The translations under genes were made by a program, and so were the position numbers. The notes under the pieces were generated by a model that saw nothing but the letters and a program-made list of their open reading frames with translations, did no database searches and had not been told where the DNA came from. From Deltaproteobacteria bacterium (GTDB taxonomy: Bacteria > Desulfobacterota > Syntrophobacteria > Syntrophobacterales > Thermodesulforhabdaceae): 64,000 nucleotides of DNA. Below, in pieces: positions 8,185 to 16,168 of this stretch. The stretch spans positions 1-64,000 of the forward strand of contig JAFDGW010000005.1 in assembly GCA_019309115.1 (NCBI GenBank), given 5' to 3'. Each line of letters opens with the position of its first letter. Within the stretch, counting starts at the first letter, position 1.

Positions 8185-10821
8185 TTAAAGGGTTCGACCC
8201 CTCTCGAGTTCCTTAAGATCTCTTAAAAACCTCTGCCTGTATTGGTCCACGGACGATAAATCGGTCATAATCATATCTAGTTGTCTCGTATGTATGATAA
8301 TGTATCCCAAAATGCGAAGCCGGCCAAACATGATGTCTTCAGAATAGGCTTCAATACGAGCTTCAAGAGAGTCTTCCACCATGCGGGTATTGAATCCGTA
8401 ATCCTCCAGAATATCCTGAATAAAAAGGGCTCTCATAACCCTTCTTTTCAAATCCGCCGCTCCGCCCTTAAATCGAAAGCTTACGTAATTTTCTTTAGTT
8501 CTTTCGCTGACATAGGCTTCCACTGTCGAAAAATGAAATCCAAAACGGGACTGAAGACTGCAATAATCACGTGAAATCATGAAATAATTTTTCACGGAGT
8601 AGGGAGATGACAGGCCGGGGTCAAGGTGTGGATTCATGGTAGCTTCGTAGAGGATGGCCATAAACCCTTGTGTATCAACCGGAGGTGGTCCCTGCCACGG
8701 AACCGCCGTCATTCCTTCCCATAGAGCTATCATAGGCTTACACACAATCTGATCGAGAGACACATAGGATCCTTCCACGTCCTCCCCAAAGCCTCCGTCC
8801 AAGTCCAGTATCCAGAACTGCATGGGAACATCGGTTACCAGTCTTTTGGCACTCTTTTGAGGGAAGGTTTGATCAGTCCCGAAGCTGAACATTTCCACCA
8901 CAGCCTTTTCGTGACAGAAGCGTGTAATGTCGTGATAGGTTTTGCAATGTTTGGGATGGAAGTGGGGTGAGTCGGGATCAAGCAGTGTGAGTGGGATGAT
9001 ACTGGGAGCGATTCTGCTCAGCAGGTTGTGTACGGGTGTTCCGGTCATAAGGGCCCCTGTAGCCCCTCCCACGTGCACGGCCATTCCTTCCTGTTCTCCC
9101 TCGAGTATCTGACACCTGTGAGCATCAACTGTAACTGTCTGACCTTCCTTAAGGATTTCCATTACTCCGGAAATCCCAAAAACAGCTGGTACATTGAACT
9201 CTCTTGCCACATGAGCCAAATGCCCCACAATGCTCCCTTCTTCGGTCACAATGGCAGCAGCTCTCTGGAGCGCCGATGCCCACACGGGCAGAGCCTGCGC
9301 TGCCACAAGAACGGCTCCTTCGGGTACGCGGAGTAGATCTGCATAGCGCTTCAAGAAAAACACCGGCCCCGAAGCAACACCCGGGGAGACCGTATTCCCA
9401 CCCTGGAGAATTACCGTCCCCTCTACTTTGGCCTCCCAATCGGAACCACTCTTGGGGATTGACTGAAGTGGCCGTGTTTGAAGAAAGACAAGCCTTCCTT
9501 TCCGGTCAACCGCCCATTCAATGTCTTGAGGTTCGCCGAAGTGCTCATCTACCTTCATTGCCATACATGCCAGATCTGTAATCTGTTCATCCGTAAGAGA
9601 CGGTTCCATGCGCTCCGTTTCAACCACCTTAACCCTGCAAATCCCCTCATCGGGTAAGCACATAACTTTTCGATCTTTATCGCGAATCTGTTTTTCAATT
9701 ATCCGATATGGCCTCTTACGGGTCACAATGAACTCATCGAACCGACCGGTTCCATCGACCACGGCCTTTGGAAGCCCCCATGTGGAGTTGATCAAGAGTA
9801 CATCCTCATTTCCAAAGGGGTGCAGGGTGTACAGAACCCCTCCTGACACTGCATCCACCATGGCCAAACACCCAACGGCCATGGCAAGCCCTTCCTCCAA
9901 AATGCCGTGCCGGTATCGATATGTTATAGCAGTCAAGTTGTAGAGGCTGGAAATTACTTCTTTGTAGGCATTGAACACGAAATCCTCCGATACATTAAGT
10001 ACCGATCTATACTGGCCGGCAAAGGAGACACCTTTCGAATCTTCACCGATAGCGCTGGACCGCATGGCCAGCCTAATTGATGGACCCATCTTTTCTTTCA
10101 TGCCTTCAAGATGCCTCTCCACTTCAAGCTTAACTTGCTCAGGGACCGGGCTATCCAGAATAGCCTTTTGAACACGTGTGCTCATGCGGTAAAGATCGTC
10201 CATATCATTGCGGTCGGCACTCTGAATTATCCGGGCTATTTCCTCATGAAGCCCCGATTCCTCGATAAACAAGCGAAATGCTTCAGTTGTGATAACAAAC
10301 CCTTCGGGCACAAGTATCCCAAGCCTGTTTTTGAGCTCTCCTAGATTGGCCATCTTGGGCCCCACCAGGTCGGCATGATCACTGCTTACGTCGGTAAGAT
10401 CCATCACCAGGGGACGGGAGGCTCCGTCCGAAAGGCTATTCAGTTCTGTGCTATCAAGCTCCTTCTGGATCTTTTGCCTGATGGATTCGAAGGTATCAAA
10501 AAGCTCACCATATTTGCCCGGAGCAAGCAGATTGAGATTTTGGACCATGGTGTAAACCTGGGTGGTGATCTCAGTGCAGGTAGCCTTTATATAGGACATA
10601 CCGAAGGGGCGGGTACCACGAAGTTTTTCCTCCATATCGGTCATGAGAGTAAGAGCGCGGTTGTTTGCTGCGATAAGGCGCCTGAAGGCCAGATAACGGG
10701 ATTGAAATGTAAGGCGGAGTTCTTTTATATTCTGAAAGTTGTGGGAAGATGGCCCATCTGAGGGTGAGAAGATTGATCTGGTGAGACGCTTTATGGCTGT
10801 AATCAAGCCTTTTATGGCCAT
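8185..10821 (-). CDS. PEP-synthase-like protein: PPDK ATP-grasp and phospho-His domains with an unusual C-terminal domain
   Basis: The 878-residue protein begins with about 120 residues of helices of unknown role. A PEP synthase/PPDK-type ATP-grasp domain follows (RSSAIGEDSKGVSFAGQY; IEWAVDRKGRLVFLQTRPLQ), then the swivelling phospho-histidine domain (IVGHLAHVAREF, His534). The last 250-270 residues do not look like the PEP/pyruvate TIM barrel that normally ends these enzymes; they carry motifs such as HDITRFCHEK, LDLDGG, NYVSFRFKGGAAD. ATP-dependent phosphorylation of the histidine is therefore likely, but the acceptor is unknown and ordinary PEP synthesis is doubtful. A paralogue lies at 22677-25286. 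The start at 10821 is preceded by AGGAAGG; the next upstream gene is 107 bases away in the same operon. Confidence 0.85.
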   Translation of the reverse strand: MAIKGLITAIKRLTRSIFSPSDGPSSHNFQNIKELRLTFQSRYLAFRRLIAANNRALTLMTDMEEKLRGTRPFGMSYIKATCTEITTQVYTMVQNLNLLAPGKYGELFDTFESIRQKIQKELDSTELNSLSDGASRPLVMDLTDVSSDHADLVGPKMANLGELKNRLGILVPEGFVITTEAFRLFIEESGLHEEIARIIQSADRNDMDDLYRMSTRVQKAILDSPVPEQVKLEVERHLEGMKEKMGPSIRLAMRSSAIGEDSKGVSFAGQYRSVLNVSEDFVFNAYKEVISSLYNLTAITYRYRHGILEEGLAMAVGCLAMVDAVSGGVLYTLHPFGNEDVLLINSTWGLPKAVVDGTGRFDEFIVTRKRPYRIIEKQIRDKDRKVMCLPDEGICRVKVVETERMEPSLTDEQITDLACMAMKVDEHFGEPQDIEWAVDRKGRLVFLQTRPLQSIPKSGSDWEAKVEGTVILQGGNTVSPGVASGPVFFLKRYADLLRVPEGAVLVAAQALPVWASALQRAAAIVTEEGSIVGHLAHVAREFNVPAVFGISGVMEILKEGQTVTVDAHRCQILEGEQEGMAVHVGGATGALMTGTPVHNLLSRIAPSIIPLTLLDPDSPHFHPKHCKTYHDITRFCHEKAVVEMFSFGTDQTFPQKSAKRLVTDVPMQFWILDLDGGFGEDVEGSYVSLDQIVCKPMIALWEGMTAVPWQGPPPVDTQGFMAILYEATMNPHLDPGLSSPYSVKNYFMISRDYCSLQSRFGFHFSTVEAYVSERTKENYVSFRFKGGAADLKRRVMRALFIQDILEDYGFNTRMVEDSLEARIEAYSEDIMFGRLRILGYIIIHTRQLDMIMTDLSSVDQYRQRFLRDLKELERGRTL

Positions 10822-10928
10822 CTTCCCTTCCTGCTTTCTCCGCCGCCCACAGGGGGAGACCCCCAGAGGGAGGAGAGCGAAGGTCCGGAGCGAATGACAA
10901 GAGCATGAGAAGGGGGGAAAGGAAAAAC

Positions 10929-11633
10929 TCACACCTCTTTCTTCGCTCCGGCCTTCATCTCAAGGCCTATTCCGTCAAAAAGCATGAGAATCGCATATCC
11001 CCACCACACGGTGTAAAGCACATAGAAGATGAGAGCGAAAGTGAGAATCCCTGCCTTTTCGGAAGCGCTCTTGGGCTCGATGCCGTAAAAATTGTAACCC
11101 ACCTCAACGGCCCGTTTTTGAATTTCTTTTACGAGCTTTGCCCATGAGAACTGTTTCTGGCTGGCAAGTTCTCTATTTAACAGGGAAAGCATTTTCCACC
11201 AGGCAAAGAGGACCTGTCTTTCGTCAACTCCGTAGCGCTGCCTTACGACTTCACCTCGATTGTAATACATATCGTCAGAGTCGACCACAGCAGCAGCCAG
11301 GATTGTCCCGAGATCACCTTTTATGTGTAGCCCATCTCCCTCCCTCCGGATGGTAACTCCATGGGTTGATAGAATCCTCTCCATGTTGGCCTGCAAAAGC
11401 TGAGAATCAACACTCAATTTCACTTCCACAATGTTTCCCTTTGCCGCTGCTGATTTCTCAGCCATTTCCTTCATGAAATAACTTGAACCCTTTGAAATCT
11501 GACTGAATAAACGGTCCGCTGCATGAAAGGCGTTTTCACCTCCAAAATAAGGCTGAAACATAACCCCCAGTATGACAAAGAAGCTTAAGCTCAATACAAC
11601 ACCGAAAGTAAATCGTTTCCCATGTCTAACCAT
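10929..11633 (-). CDS. Bitopic membrane protein linked to the TSUP transporter
   Basis: I do not recognise a named family. The 234-residue protein has a membrane segment near residues 8-28, a region of about 155 residues presumably outside the cytoplasmic membrane, and one or two closely spaced membrane segments near 195-222. It ends with FDGIGLEMKAGAKK, which resembles the end of the small protein beside the other TSUP gene (MERTGLDLRTRK at 42047-42346). It follows the TSUP gene by four bases and has the ribosome site GGGAGGTG, so it is surely co-translated with the transporter. I infer an accessory or sensory subunit of the transporter. Confidence 0.75.
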   Translation of the reverse strand: MVRHGKRFTFGVVLSLSFFVILGVMFQPYFGGENAFHAADRLFSQISKGSSYFMKEMAEKSAAAKGNIVEVKLSVDSQLLQANMERILSTHGVTIRREGDGLHIKGDLGTILAAAVVDSDDMYYNRGEVVRQRYGVDERQVLFAWWKMLSLLNRELASQKQFSWAKLVKEIQKRAVEVGYNFYGIEPKSASEKAGILTFALIFYVLYTVWWGYAILMLFDGIGLEMKAGAKKEV

Positions 11634-11637
11634 TTTG

Positions 11638-12927
11638 TCACACCTCCCCTCTGAGAATCCTCAGGTTTCCTACAAACTTGGACAGGACCCAGATGCCGAA
11701 GATTCCCACTAGCACGAAAAACACGCTGTTCCCAATAACATTGAAGGTTTTCACAGATGCAGAAGACATAGTGAGAACCTTCAAATGCACCAGTTTCCCG
11801 GGAAGGGCAAAGAGCCGATTCAGAAACCCCGCAAGTATGGCGGTTGCGTAAAAACCTCGAATGTACATCCCTTTAACAACCTTGGTTGTGAGAGCACCGA
11901 CTTGAATACCCAGAAGAGACCCGAGGAGCATACCCATTGCCAGCGTGTAAAAGATAAACCCGTATATTGCATACTGGCTGATGGAAGCATATCCGGCGGT
12001 GAATATGATCTGGAAAATGTCGGTCCCAACCGTTGTAAAGGATGACACCCCGAGTACATAAACGAAGATTGGAAAGGTCAGAAATCCACCTCCAACCCCC
12101 ATGATTGCTGCGACCAGACCTACAATAAAGCCTGCGGCCCCAACAAACCATGCTGAGATCCTCTTGCCACCCGGCACTAGATCCATGTCAAACTTTATTG
12201 TAGGAGGAATAGAAACGGACTGAAGCCGTGCTGGAAGCCCCACCTTCCCGGTTGCAGCCTTGGTACCCTTAGGGCTTTCACCGTGATGAGCTCCAACCTC
12301 CACACCGGATTTCCGCAGTTTCATAAAGTCAACAAAGGCATAGATGCCGAGGAACCCCAGAAGGAGAACATAAACAATGCTAATAAAAAGGTCGCTCAAA
12401 ACGGGGTTGTACTCATATATTGCCCGGTTCAGGGTTCCTCCTACTGTAACTCCAATTGTCGAACCCACAAGAAAGGCAATTGCCAGTCCTACGCAGACGT
12501 TTCCCAGCTTTCTGTGAACCGCGGTGCCCATTATGGCCTTTGCAAAGATGTGAAAAAGGTCAGTACCGACTGCGAGAATTCCCTTGATACCAGCACTCAT
12601 CAGGGCAGGCGTTATGACAAACCCTCCACCTGCTCCTATGCAGCCTGTAATGAGACCCGCGCAAAGCCCTATGATAACGGAAATCAGGAATATCTTGGTT
12701 GAGTAAAAGGCCGGAGCATACGCCGATTTTCCGCCTAGAATGTGGGGCAGTTCACCCCCAGATGCTGCAAAAGAGACGGCAAAAATCAGCGCCGGAGCGG
12801 CAATCAACCCCAGAATAAAGAGCCTCTTTCTGCTGGAAACAATGTTTCTCGCGATTTGCATCTCCCACTTCGCATGTGCTTCCGAAGCGGCAAGCAATCC
12901 CTCATAAACTCTGCGAAGTAACTTCAT
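11638..12927 (-). CDS. TauE/SafE (TSUP) family anion transporter
   Basis: This 429-residue membrane protein has about eight to ten hydrophobic segments in two halves. Each half begins with a glycine-rich signature: GCIGAGGGFVITPALM and MGVGGGFLTFPIFV. TSUP proteins move sulfite, sulfoacetate, sulfate and similar sulfur or organic anions. A hydrophilic loop of about 50 residues sits between the halves, and there is a short cytoplasmic N-terminus. It lies between two receivers and a membrane partner in the sigma-54-promoted operon. In a sulfate reducer sulfate or sulfite is a likely substrate, but direction and substrate are inferred. AGGAGGT lies before the ATG. Confidence 0.92.
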   Translation of the reverse strand: MKLLRRVYEGLLAASEAHAKWEMQIARNIVSSRKRLFILGLIAAPALIFAVSFAASGGELPHILGGKSAYAPAFYSTKIFLISVIIGLCAGLITGCIGAGGGFVITPALMSAGIKGILAVGTDLFHIFAKAIMGTAVHRKLGNVCVGLAIAFLVGSTIGVTVGGTLNRAIYEYNPVLSDLFISIVYVLLLGFLGIYAFVDFMKLRKSGVEVGAHHGESPKGTKAATGKVGLPARLQSVSIPPTIKFDMDLVPGGKRISAWFVGAAGFIVGLVAAIMGVGGGFLTFPIFVYVLGVSSFTTVGTDIFQIIFTAGYASISQYAIYGFIFYTLAMGMLLGSLLGIQVGALTTKVVKGMYIRGFYATAILAGFLNRLFALPGKLVHLKVLTMSSASVKTFNVIGNSVFFVLVGIFGIWVLSKFVGNLRILRGEV

Positions 12928-12953
12928 CTTGCTAAACCTCCTTGCACAATTTT

Positions 12954-13394
12954 TTATTTATCCTCATCTTCATTCCCCCCCTCTGCAATCTTTCGCCTCA
13001 GGGCAATTCTGGTTTCATGCAACATCTTCTTCTGGTAAGCATCCTGCACCTTGTAGAGCAGTTCATCGATGTCCATTGGTTTCATGAGATAATCGAATGC
13101 ACCAAGCTCCATTCCCGTTACCGCCGTTTCCACATTGGCATGACCTGTGAGCATTATGACCTCAACAAGAGGGTGTTTTGCTTTAATGGCTTTGAGTGTT
13201 TCCAGGCCATCCATGCCGGGCATCTTTACATCCAGGATCACCACATCAATGGGCTCCCTACCGAGACACTCAAGTGCCTCTTCTCCGCTCTTTACGCCCT
13301 GTACATGCACCCCCCGCTTCCTCAGACGCTTCATAAGAGTTTCAAGAAAGTCCAGCTCATCATCAACAACAAGGAGTTTTATACTTTCAATCAT
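12954..13394 (-). CDS. Stand-alone response regulator receiver with C-terminal tail
   Basis: The 146-residue protein is a receiver with complete active site (VVDDE; phospho-Asp in VVILDVKMPGMDG; Thr in MLTGH; Lys in LMKPMD) and a charged helical tail of about 25 residues. There is no DNA-binding domain, so it acts through protein contact, phosphorelay or as a phosphate sink. The ATG at 13394 (ribosome site GGGAGG) overlaps the stop of the previous receiver gene by eight bases. It is closely similar to the receivers at 28583 and 30782, which also flank a transporter gene, so these may modulate the transporters themselves. Confidence 0.9.
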   Translation of the reverse strand: MIESIKLLVVDDELDFLETLMKRLRKRGVHVQGVKSGEEALECLGREPIDVVILDVKMPGMDGLETLKAIKAKHPLVEVIMLTGHANVETAVTGMELGAFDYLMKPMDIDELLYKVQDAYQKKMLHETRIALRRKIAEGGNEDEDK

Positions 13395-13782
13395 GCTTCT
13401 CCCTCCCAAGGGTGAGCGCTTTCTCTATGACCTCCAGCAGTGAAGTGAAATCGCAGGGTTTTCCCAGGTATTCAAAGGCGCCCAGGGCCTTACCTGCAGT
13501 TGCTGCTTCCTCCGAGCCATGGCCGGTAATCATAATTACCGGCATGGAAGGCTCCAGGGTTCTGAAAATCTTGAGCACCTCAAGGCCGCTCAAATCCTCC
13601 ATCTTCAGATCCACTATTGCCACATCAAAGGACCCTTTCCTCAGCTTCTGAACGGCTTCCTTTCCCGAACATGCACTCTCCACCTCATAGCCCCGTCTTT
13701 TCAGCCTTCTAGACAACACATCCGCATATGCCACTTCGTCGTCAACAATTAGAATTCGGGCCCTATTTTCACTCGCCGCCAT
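13387..13782 (-). CDS. Stand-alone response regulator receiver
   Basis: This 131-residue protein is a single receiver domain with the acidic pair (VDDE), phospho-Asp in VAIVDLKMEDLSG, Thr in MITGHG and Lys in YLGKPCD. It has no output domain. Its gene overlaps the end of the Cache kinase gene by 14 bases and the next receiver by eight bases, a kinase-receiver-receiver cassette. The ATG at 13782 is preferred to the GTG at 13788 because GGAAGG is five bases upstream of the ATG region. The upstream kinase is its probable phosphodonor. Confidence 0.9.
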   Translation of the reverse strand: MAASENRARILIVDDEVAYADVLSRRLKRRGYEVESACSGKEAVQKLRKGSFDVAIVDLKMEDLSGLEVLKIFRTLEPSMPVIMITGHGSEEAATAGKALGAFEYLGKPCDFTSLLEVIEKALTLGREKHD

Positions 13783-15511
13783 TGTCACCTTCCCGTTTCT
13801 CCTGAATTACAGGCAGATAGACCTTAAAGGTTGTTCCCTGGCCGACCACGCTGTCCACCGTGATTTCACCACCAAGCCGTTTCACTATTCCGTAGCAAAT
13901 GGAAAGCCCCAGACCGGTACCTTTACCGACGGGTTTTGTTGTGAAGAAGGGATCGAAAATTCTGGGCAATACGGATTCAGGAATACCCGGGCCCGTATCG
14001 GCCACGGTTATAACAACCCAGCCATTTTCCTGAGCCGTGCGGACAATGAGATCGCCACCCTGTGCGTCCATCGCATCCAGGGAATTATTTATTAAGTTCA
14101 GCAAGACCTGCTGTAGTTCAGATGGAGAAGCAAAAACCGGTTTGAGCCCGTTGGAACATTCAACTTTTAGGGTAACACGATCATATTTGGCCTTCTGGCT
14201 GATAACCCCTACAACATCCTCGATAACATCATTGACATTCACCTCCTGGACCCGAGCATCACTCCCCCTTGCAAAACTCAAGAGTTTCTGGGTTATATCC
14301 TTGCAACGCGCTCCCTGAGTCTTAATCTGGTGAACGGTATTGGCAATCTCGGTTATGAGATCTTCCCGCCCGGCAGACTGAGCCACAGCCTGAATATCCG
14401 GTAAAAGGTCCTCAATCCAACCCGCCTCCTCAACCATTATGGCGATGGGATTGTTAATTTCGTGAGCAACGCCGGCAGCAAGCTCACCCAGAGATGCCAG
14501 CTTACCCGTCTGAATTACCTGCTCGCTCAGCATCTCCTTTTCCCGATCCACCTGTTCAATTCTGCCCACCACCTTGTAAGAAAGAGCCCAGGCAATGAAG
14601 ATCACAGTAATTATGCTAAGAGCCACAAGGGCGATACTGAAACGCCTTGCCGAATAGAGCTCAGAAAAGGCATCACGGCTGTTCTGTTCATAAATGAGAA
14701 ACCAGTCACCCTTCTTAAGGGGTCTGGCTAAATAGAGCGTACCATCGATTTCCTTGTATATTACTGATGATGCCCCATTCACCGCGCGCAAACTTCCTGA
14801 GGGTGCATCGGCCGATTTACTTGCCAGGCTCTCAAGGATCTGTTTTGGCTCCAGTTTGGGTTGGAAAGAGACGGCAGTTTGATATTCTCCTTGCCGGTTG
14901 AGGATAAATGCTCTGCCTGTCTCTCCAACCCTTACGCTTTCAACAAGGCGGGTAAAACCGAGAAAGTTGATGGTAGCCCGCAGTATCAAAAAGGAGTCTT
15001 TATAGGGCACTTGGACAGCAACGATGAAATGAGGTAACCCCCTTAACCCCAGGAAAACATCGCTTATAAAGTAGGGCTGGGCGCTTGCCTTTTTGAACCA
15101 CTCCGCTTTCGCATAATTTGCCCTGGCAAGATGAAATGGCCCGGCATAAGCAACTTGATATCCACTAGAGTCCACACATCCAAAATCTACGTAAACTCCA
15201 CCAAAGCTCTTCTGGAAACTATATAGGATTTCCGCCAGGCTGGCACTGCTGGTAAGCTCTTCAACAGGGGTAATCGTTGCAAGTGTCTGAATCTCCGCCA
15301 GCTTTTCTAGCAGAAACTGATCAATCTGCCGCGCATGTTTCTCAACTATCTCCTGGAGGTGACTGATTACTTTACCCCGATAGGAGGTGTGAAAACGGTA
15401 ACCGGCAACTGCGGCCAAGAGGAAAAGGGGAAAAAGGGATACGGCCACTATGATTAGAGCAATGGTGCGACGGAGCGATTTATAGTAGGTATCCTCATTA
15501 TTCTTCATCAT
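13769..15511 (-). CDS. Cache-domain sensor histidine kinase
   Basis: The 580-residue kinase has a membrane segment at about 14-36, a periplasmic Cache-type sensor of about 240 residues ([38 protein letters not shown]), a second segment near 288-308, HisKA with [17 protein letters not shown] (His350) and HATPase with DTGPGIP and [11 protein letters not shown]. Cache domains of this type bind small organic ligands. The sequence after the H box (E-x-A-G-W-x-x-D-L-L) is shared with kinases at 20602 and 33080, showing a local paralogue family. It overlaps both neighbours (a degenerate receiver upstream, a receiver downstream). Confidence 0.94.
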   Translation of the reverse strand: MMKNNEDTYYKSLRRTIALIIVAVSLFPLFLLAAVAGYRFHTSYRGKVISHLQEIVEKHARQIDQFLLEKLAEIQTLATITPVEELTSSASLAEILYSFQKSFGGVYVDFGCVDSSGYQVAYAGPFHLARANYAKAEWFKKASAQPYFISDVFLGLRGLPHFIVAVQVPYKDSFLILRATINFLGFTRLVESVRVGETGRAFILNRQGEYQTAVSFQPKLEPKQILESLASKSADAPSGSLRAVNGASSVIYKEIDGTLYLARPLKKGDWFLIYEQNSRDAFSELYSARRFSIALVALSIITVIFIAWALSYKVVGRIEQVDREKEMLSEQVIQTGKLASLGELAAGVAHEINNPIAIMVEEAGWIEDLLPDIQAVAQSAGREDLITEIANTVHQIKTQGARCKDITQKLLSFARGSDARVQEVNVNDVIEDVVGVISQKAKYDRVTLKVECSNGLKPVFASPSELQQVLLNLINNSLDAMDAQGGDLIVRTAQENGWVVITVADTGPGIPESVLPRIFDPFFTTKPVGKGTGLGLSICYGIVKRLGGEITVDSVVGQGTTFKVYLPVIQEKREGDNGGE

Positions 15512-15911
15512 CGCCCCCTCTCTTCATGCTACCGCAACAACGCTCAGCGCAACTCAGAATAGCTTCTCGGAGAGCTATCATGTTGCCCTTTTCAACAACC
15601 ACAATGCGATCGTCCCAGCCTGGCGGAATAGTTGCGTAGAGGGTGTCGGGAGTGAGATCAATTGAATGGAGTATTACAATCATGTGAGGGTTGTGCTTAT
15701 GGAGGATCTCAAAGGAGCTCCACATTCGGCCATGAAGCAATTCGGGATCCACAACAACAATGTCATAATCGACCCTCTTTCCGGCACCTACAAACCCATC
15801 ATCAGAAACGGCTTGCACCTCGTGCCCGTCTCTCAGCAGTTCCCTTTGCAGAAAGGATCGAACATGCCTGTTCTTATCGATGACCAGCACCCGACACCCT
15901 GAAATCTCCAT
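15498..15911 (-). CDS. Atypical receiver protein, first gene of the ten-gene operon
   Basis: The 137-residue protein has a receiver-like fold, with the probable phospho-Asp in IVVVDPELL, but the usual acidic pair reads VIDKN (one acid replaced by Lys), the conserved Thr/Ser position in IVILHS looks altered, and only the Lys in VVVEKG is kept. It may be poorly phosphorylated or constitutively in one state. The ATG at 15911 is chosen over that at 15932 because the sigma-54 promoter at 15953-15969 predicts a transcript beginning near 15942, too close for a ribosome site before 15932; GAGG lies before 15911. It overlaps the Cache kinase gene by 14 bases. Confidence 0.75.
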   Translation of the reverse strand: MEISGCRVLVIDKNRHVRSFLQRELLRDGHEVQAVSDDGFVGAGKRVDYDIVVVDPELLHGRMWSSFEILHKHNPHMIVILHSIDLTPDTLYATIPPGWDDRIVVVEKGNMIALREAILSCAERCCGSMKRGGDDEE

Positions 15912-15952
15912 TTTGCTCAATCCTCGCTTCATTGCCGTTCACCTGAGGTTAG

Positions 15953-15969
15953 GGCAAGTAGCATGCCAA
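15953..15969 (-). promoter_or_regulatory. Sigma-54 promoter for the TSUP/PEP-synthase-like operon
   Basis: Read on the minus strand the site is TTGGCATGCTACTTGCC, close to the consensus TGGCACG-N4-TTGC, with exactly ten bases between the -24 GG and the -12 GC. It points at the gene starting at 15911. The inverted repeat at 16033-16050 lies about 64 bases upstream and could be an activator site. Confidence 0.72.
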
Positions 15970-16032
15970 AAGGCCAAAGGCATGAGTTCCGCGGCCTGGG
16001 GCCAACTGTCTGCACCTCGAGGTGTTGGTCGG

Positions 16033-16050
16033 CTTTACAGTAGTGTAAAG
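16033..16050. promoter_or_regulatory. Inverted repeat, candidate upstream activator site between divergent sigma-54 promoters
   Basis: The sequence CTTTACA-GTAG-TGTAAAG is a perfect 7-4-7 inverted repeat. It sits 63 bases from the left-pointing promoter (15969) and 62 bases from the right-pointing one (16113), almost exactly midway. The related half-site TTTACAG occurs twice upstream of the chemoreceptor promoter. I infer binding by an NtrC-family protein, most simply the one at 19139. Confidence 0.6.
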
Positions 16051-16062
16051 TCGGCCGACAGT

Positions 16063-16080
16063 GCCCTGCTCCAGCAGGGC
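16063..16080. repeat. Palindrome between the divergent operons
   Basis: GCCCTGCT-CC-AGCAGGGC is a perfect 8-2-8 inverted repeat in the divergent control region, next to GTCGGCCGAC (16051-16060), another perfect palindrome. It has no T-run and lies upstream of the right-pointing promoter, so a protein site is more likely than a terminator. Its role is unknown. Confidence 0.5.
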
Positions 16081-16112
16081 AAAGATGTCACATATAAAGC
16101 CTGTCTGGCGGG

Positions 16113-16128
16113 TGGTCTGGCATTTGCT
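16113..16128 (+). promoter_or_regulatory. Sigma-54 promoter for the kinase/regulator operon
   Basis: TGGTCTGGCATTTGCT matches TGG-N3-G-N4-TTGCT with ten bases between GG and GC. Transcription would start near 16139, 30 bases before the ATG at 16169. The -24 box is less perfect (TGGTCTG) than the other five, but the -12 box is ideal. Confidence 0.65.
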
Positions 16129-16168
16129 GTGAATAATAAAGGAGAATAAGGTTGAGGAGCCGGTGAAG

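Noticed and set aside
16063-16080. Treating the 8-2-8 palindrome as a terminator
   Set aside because: There is no T-run, and it sits upstream of both operons where no transcript needs ending.
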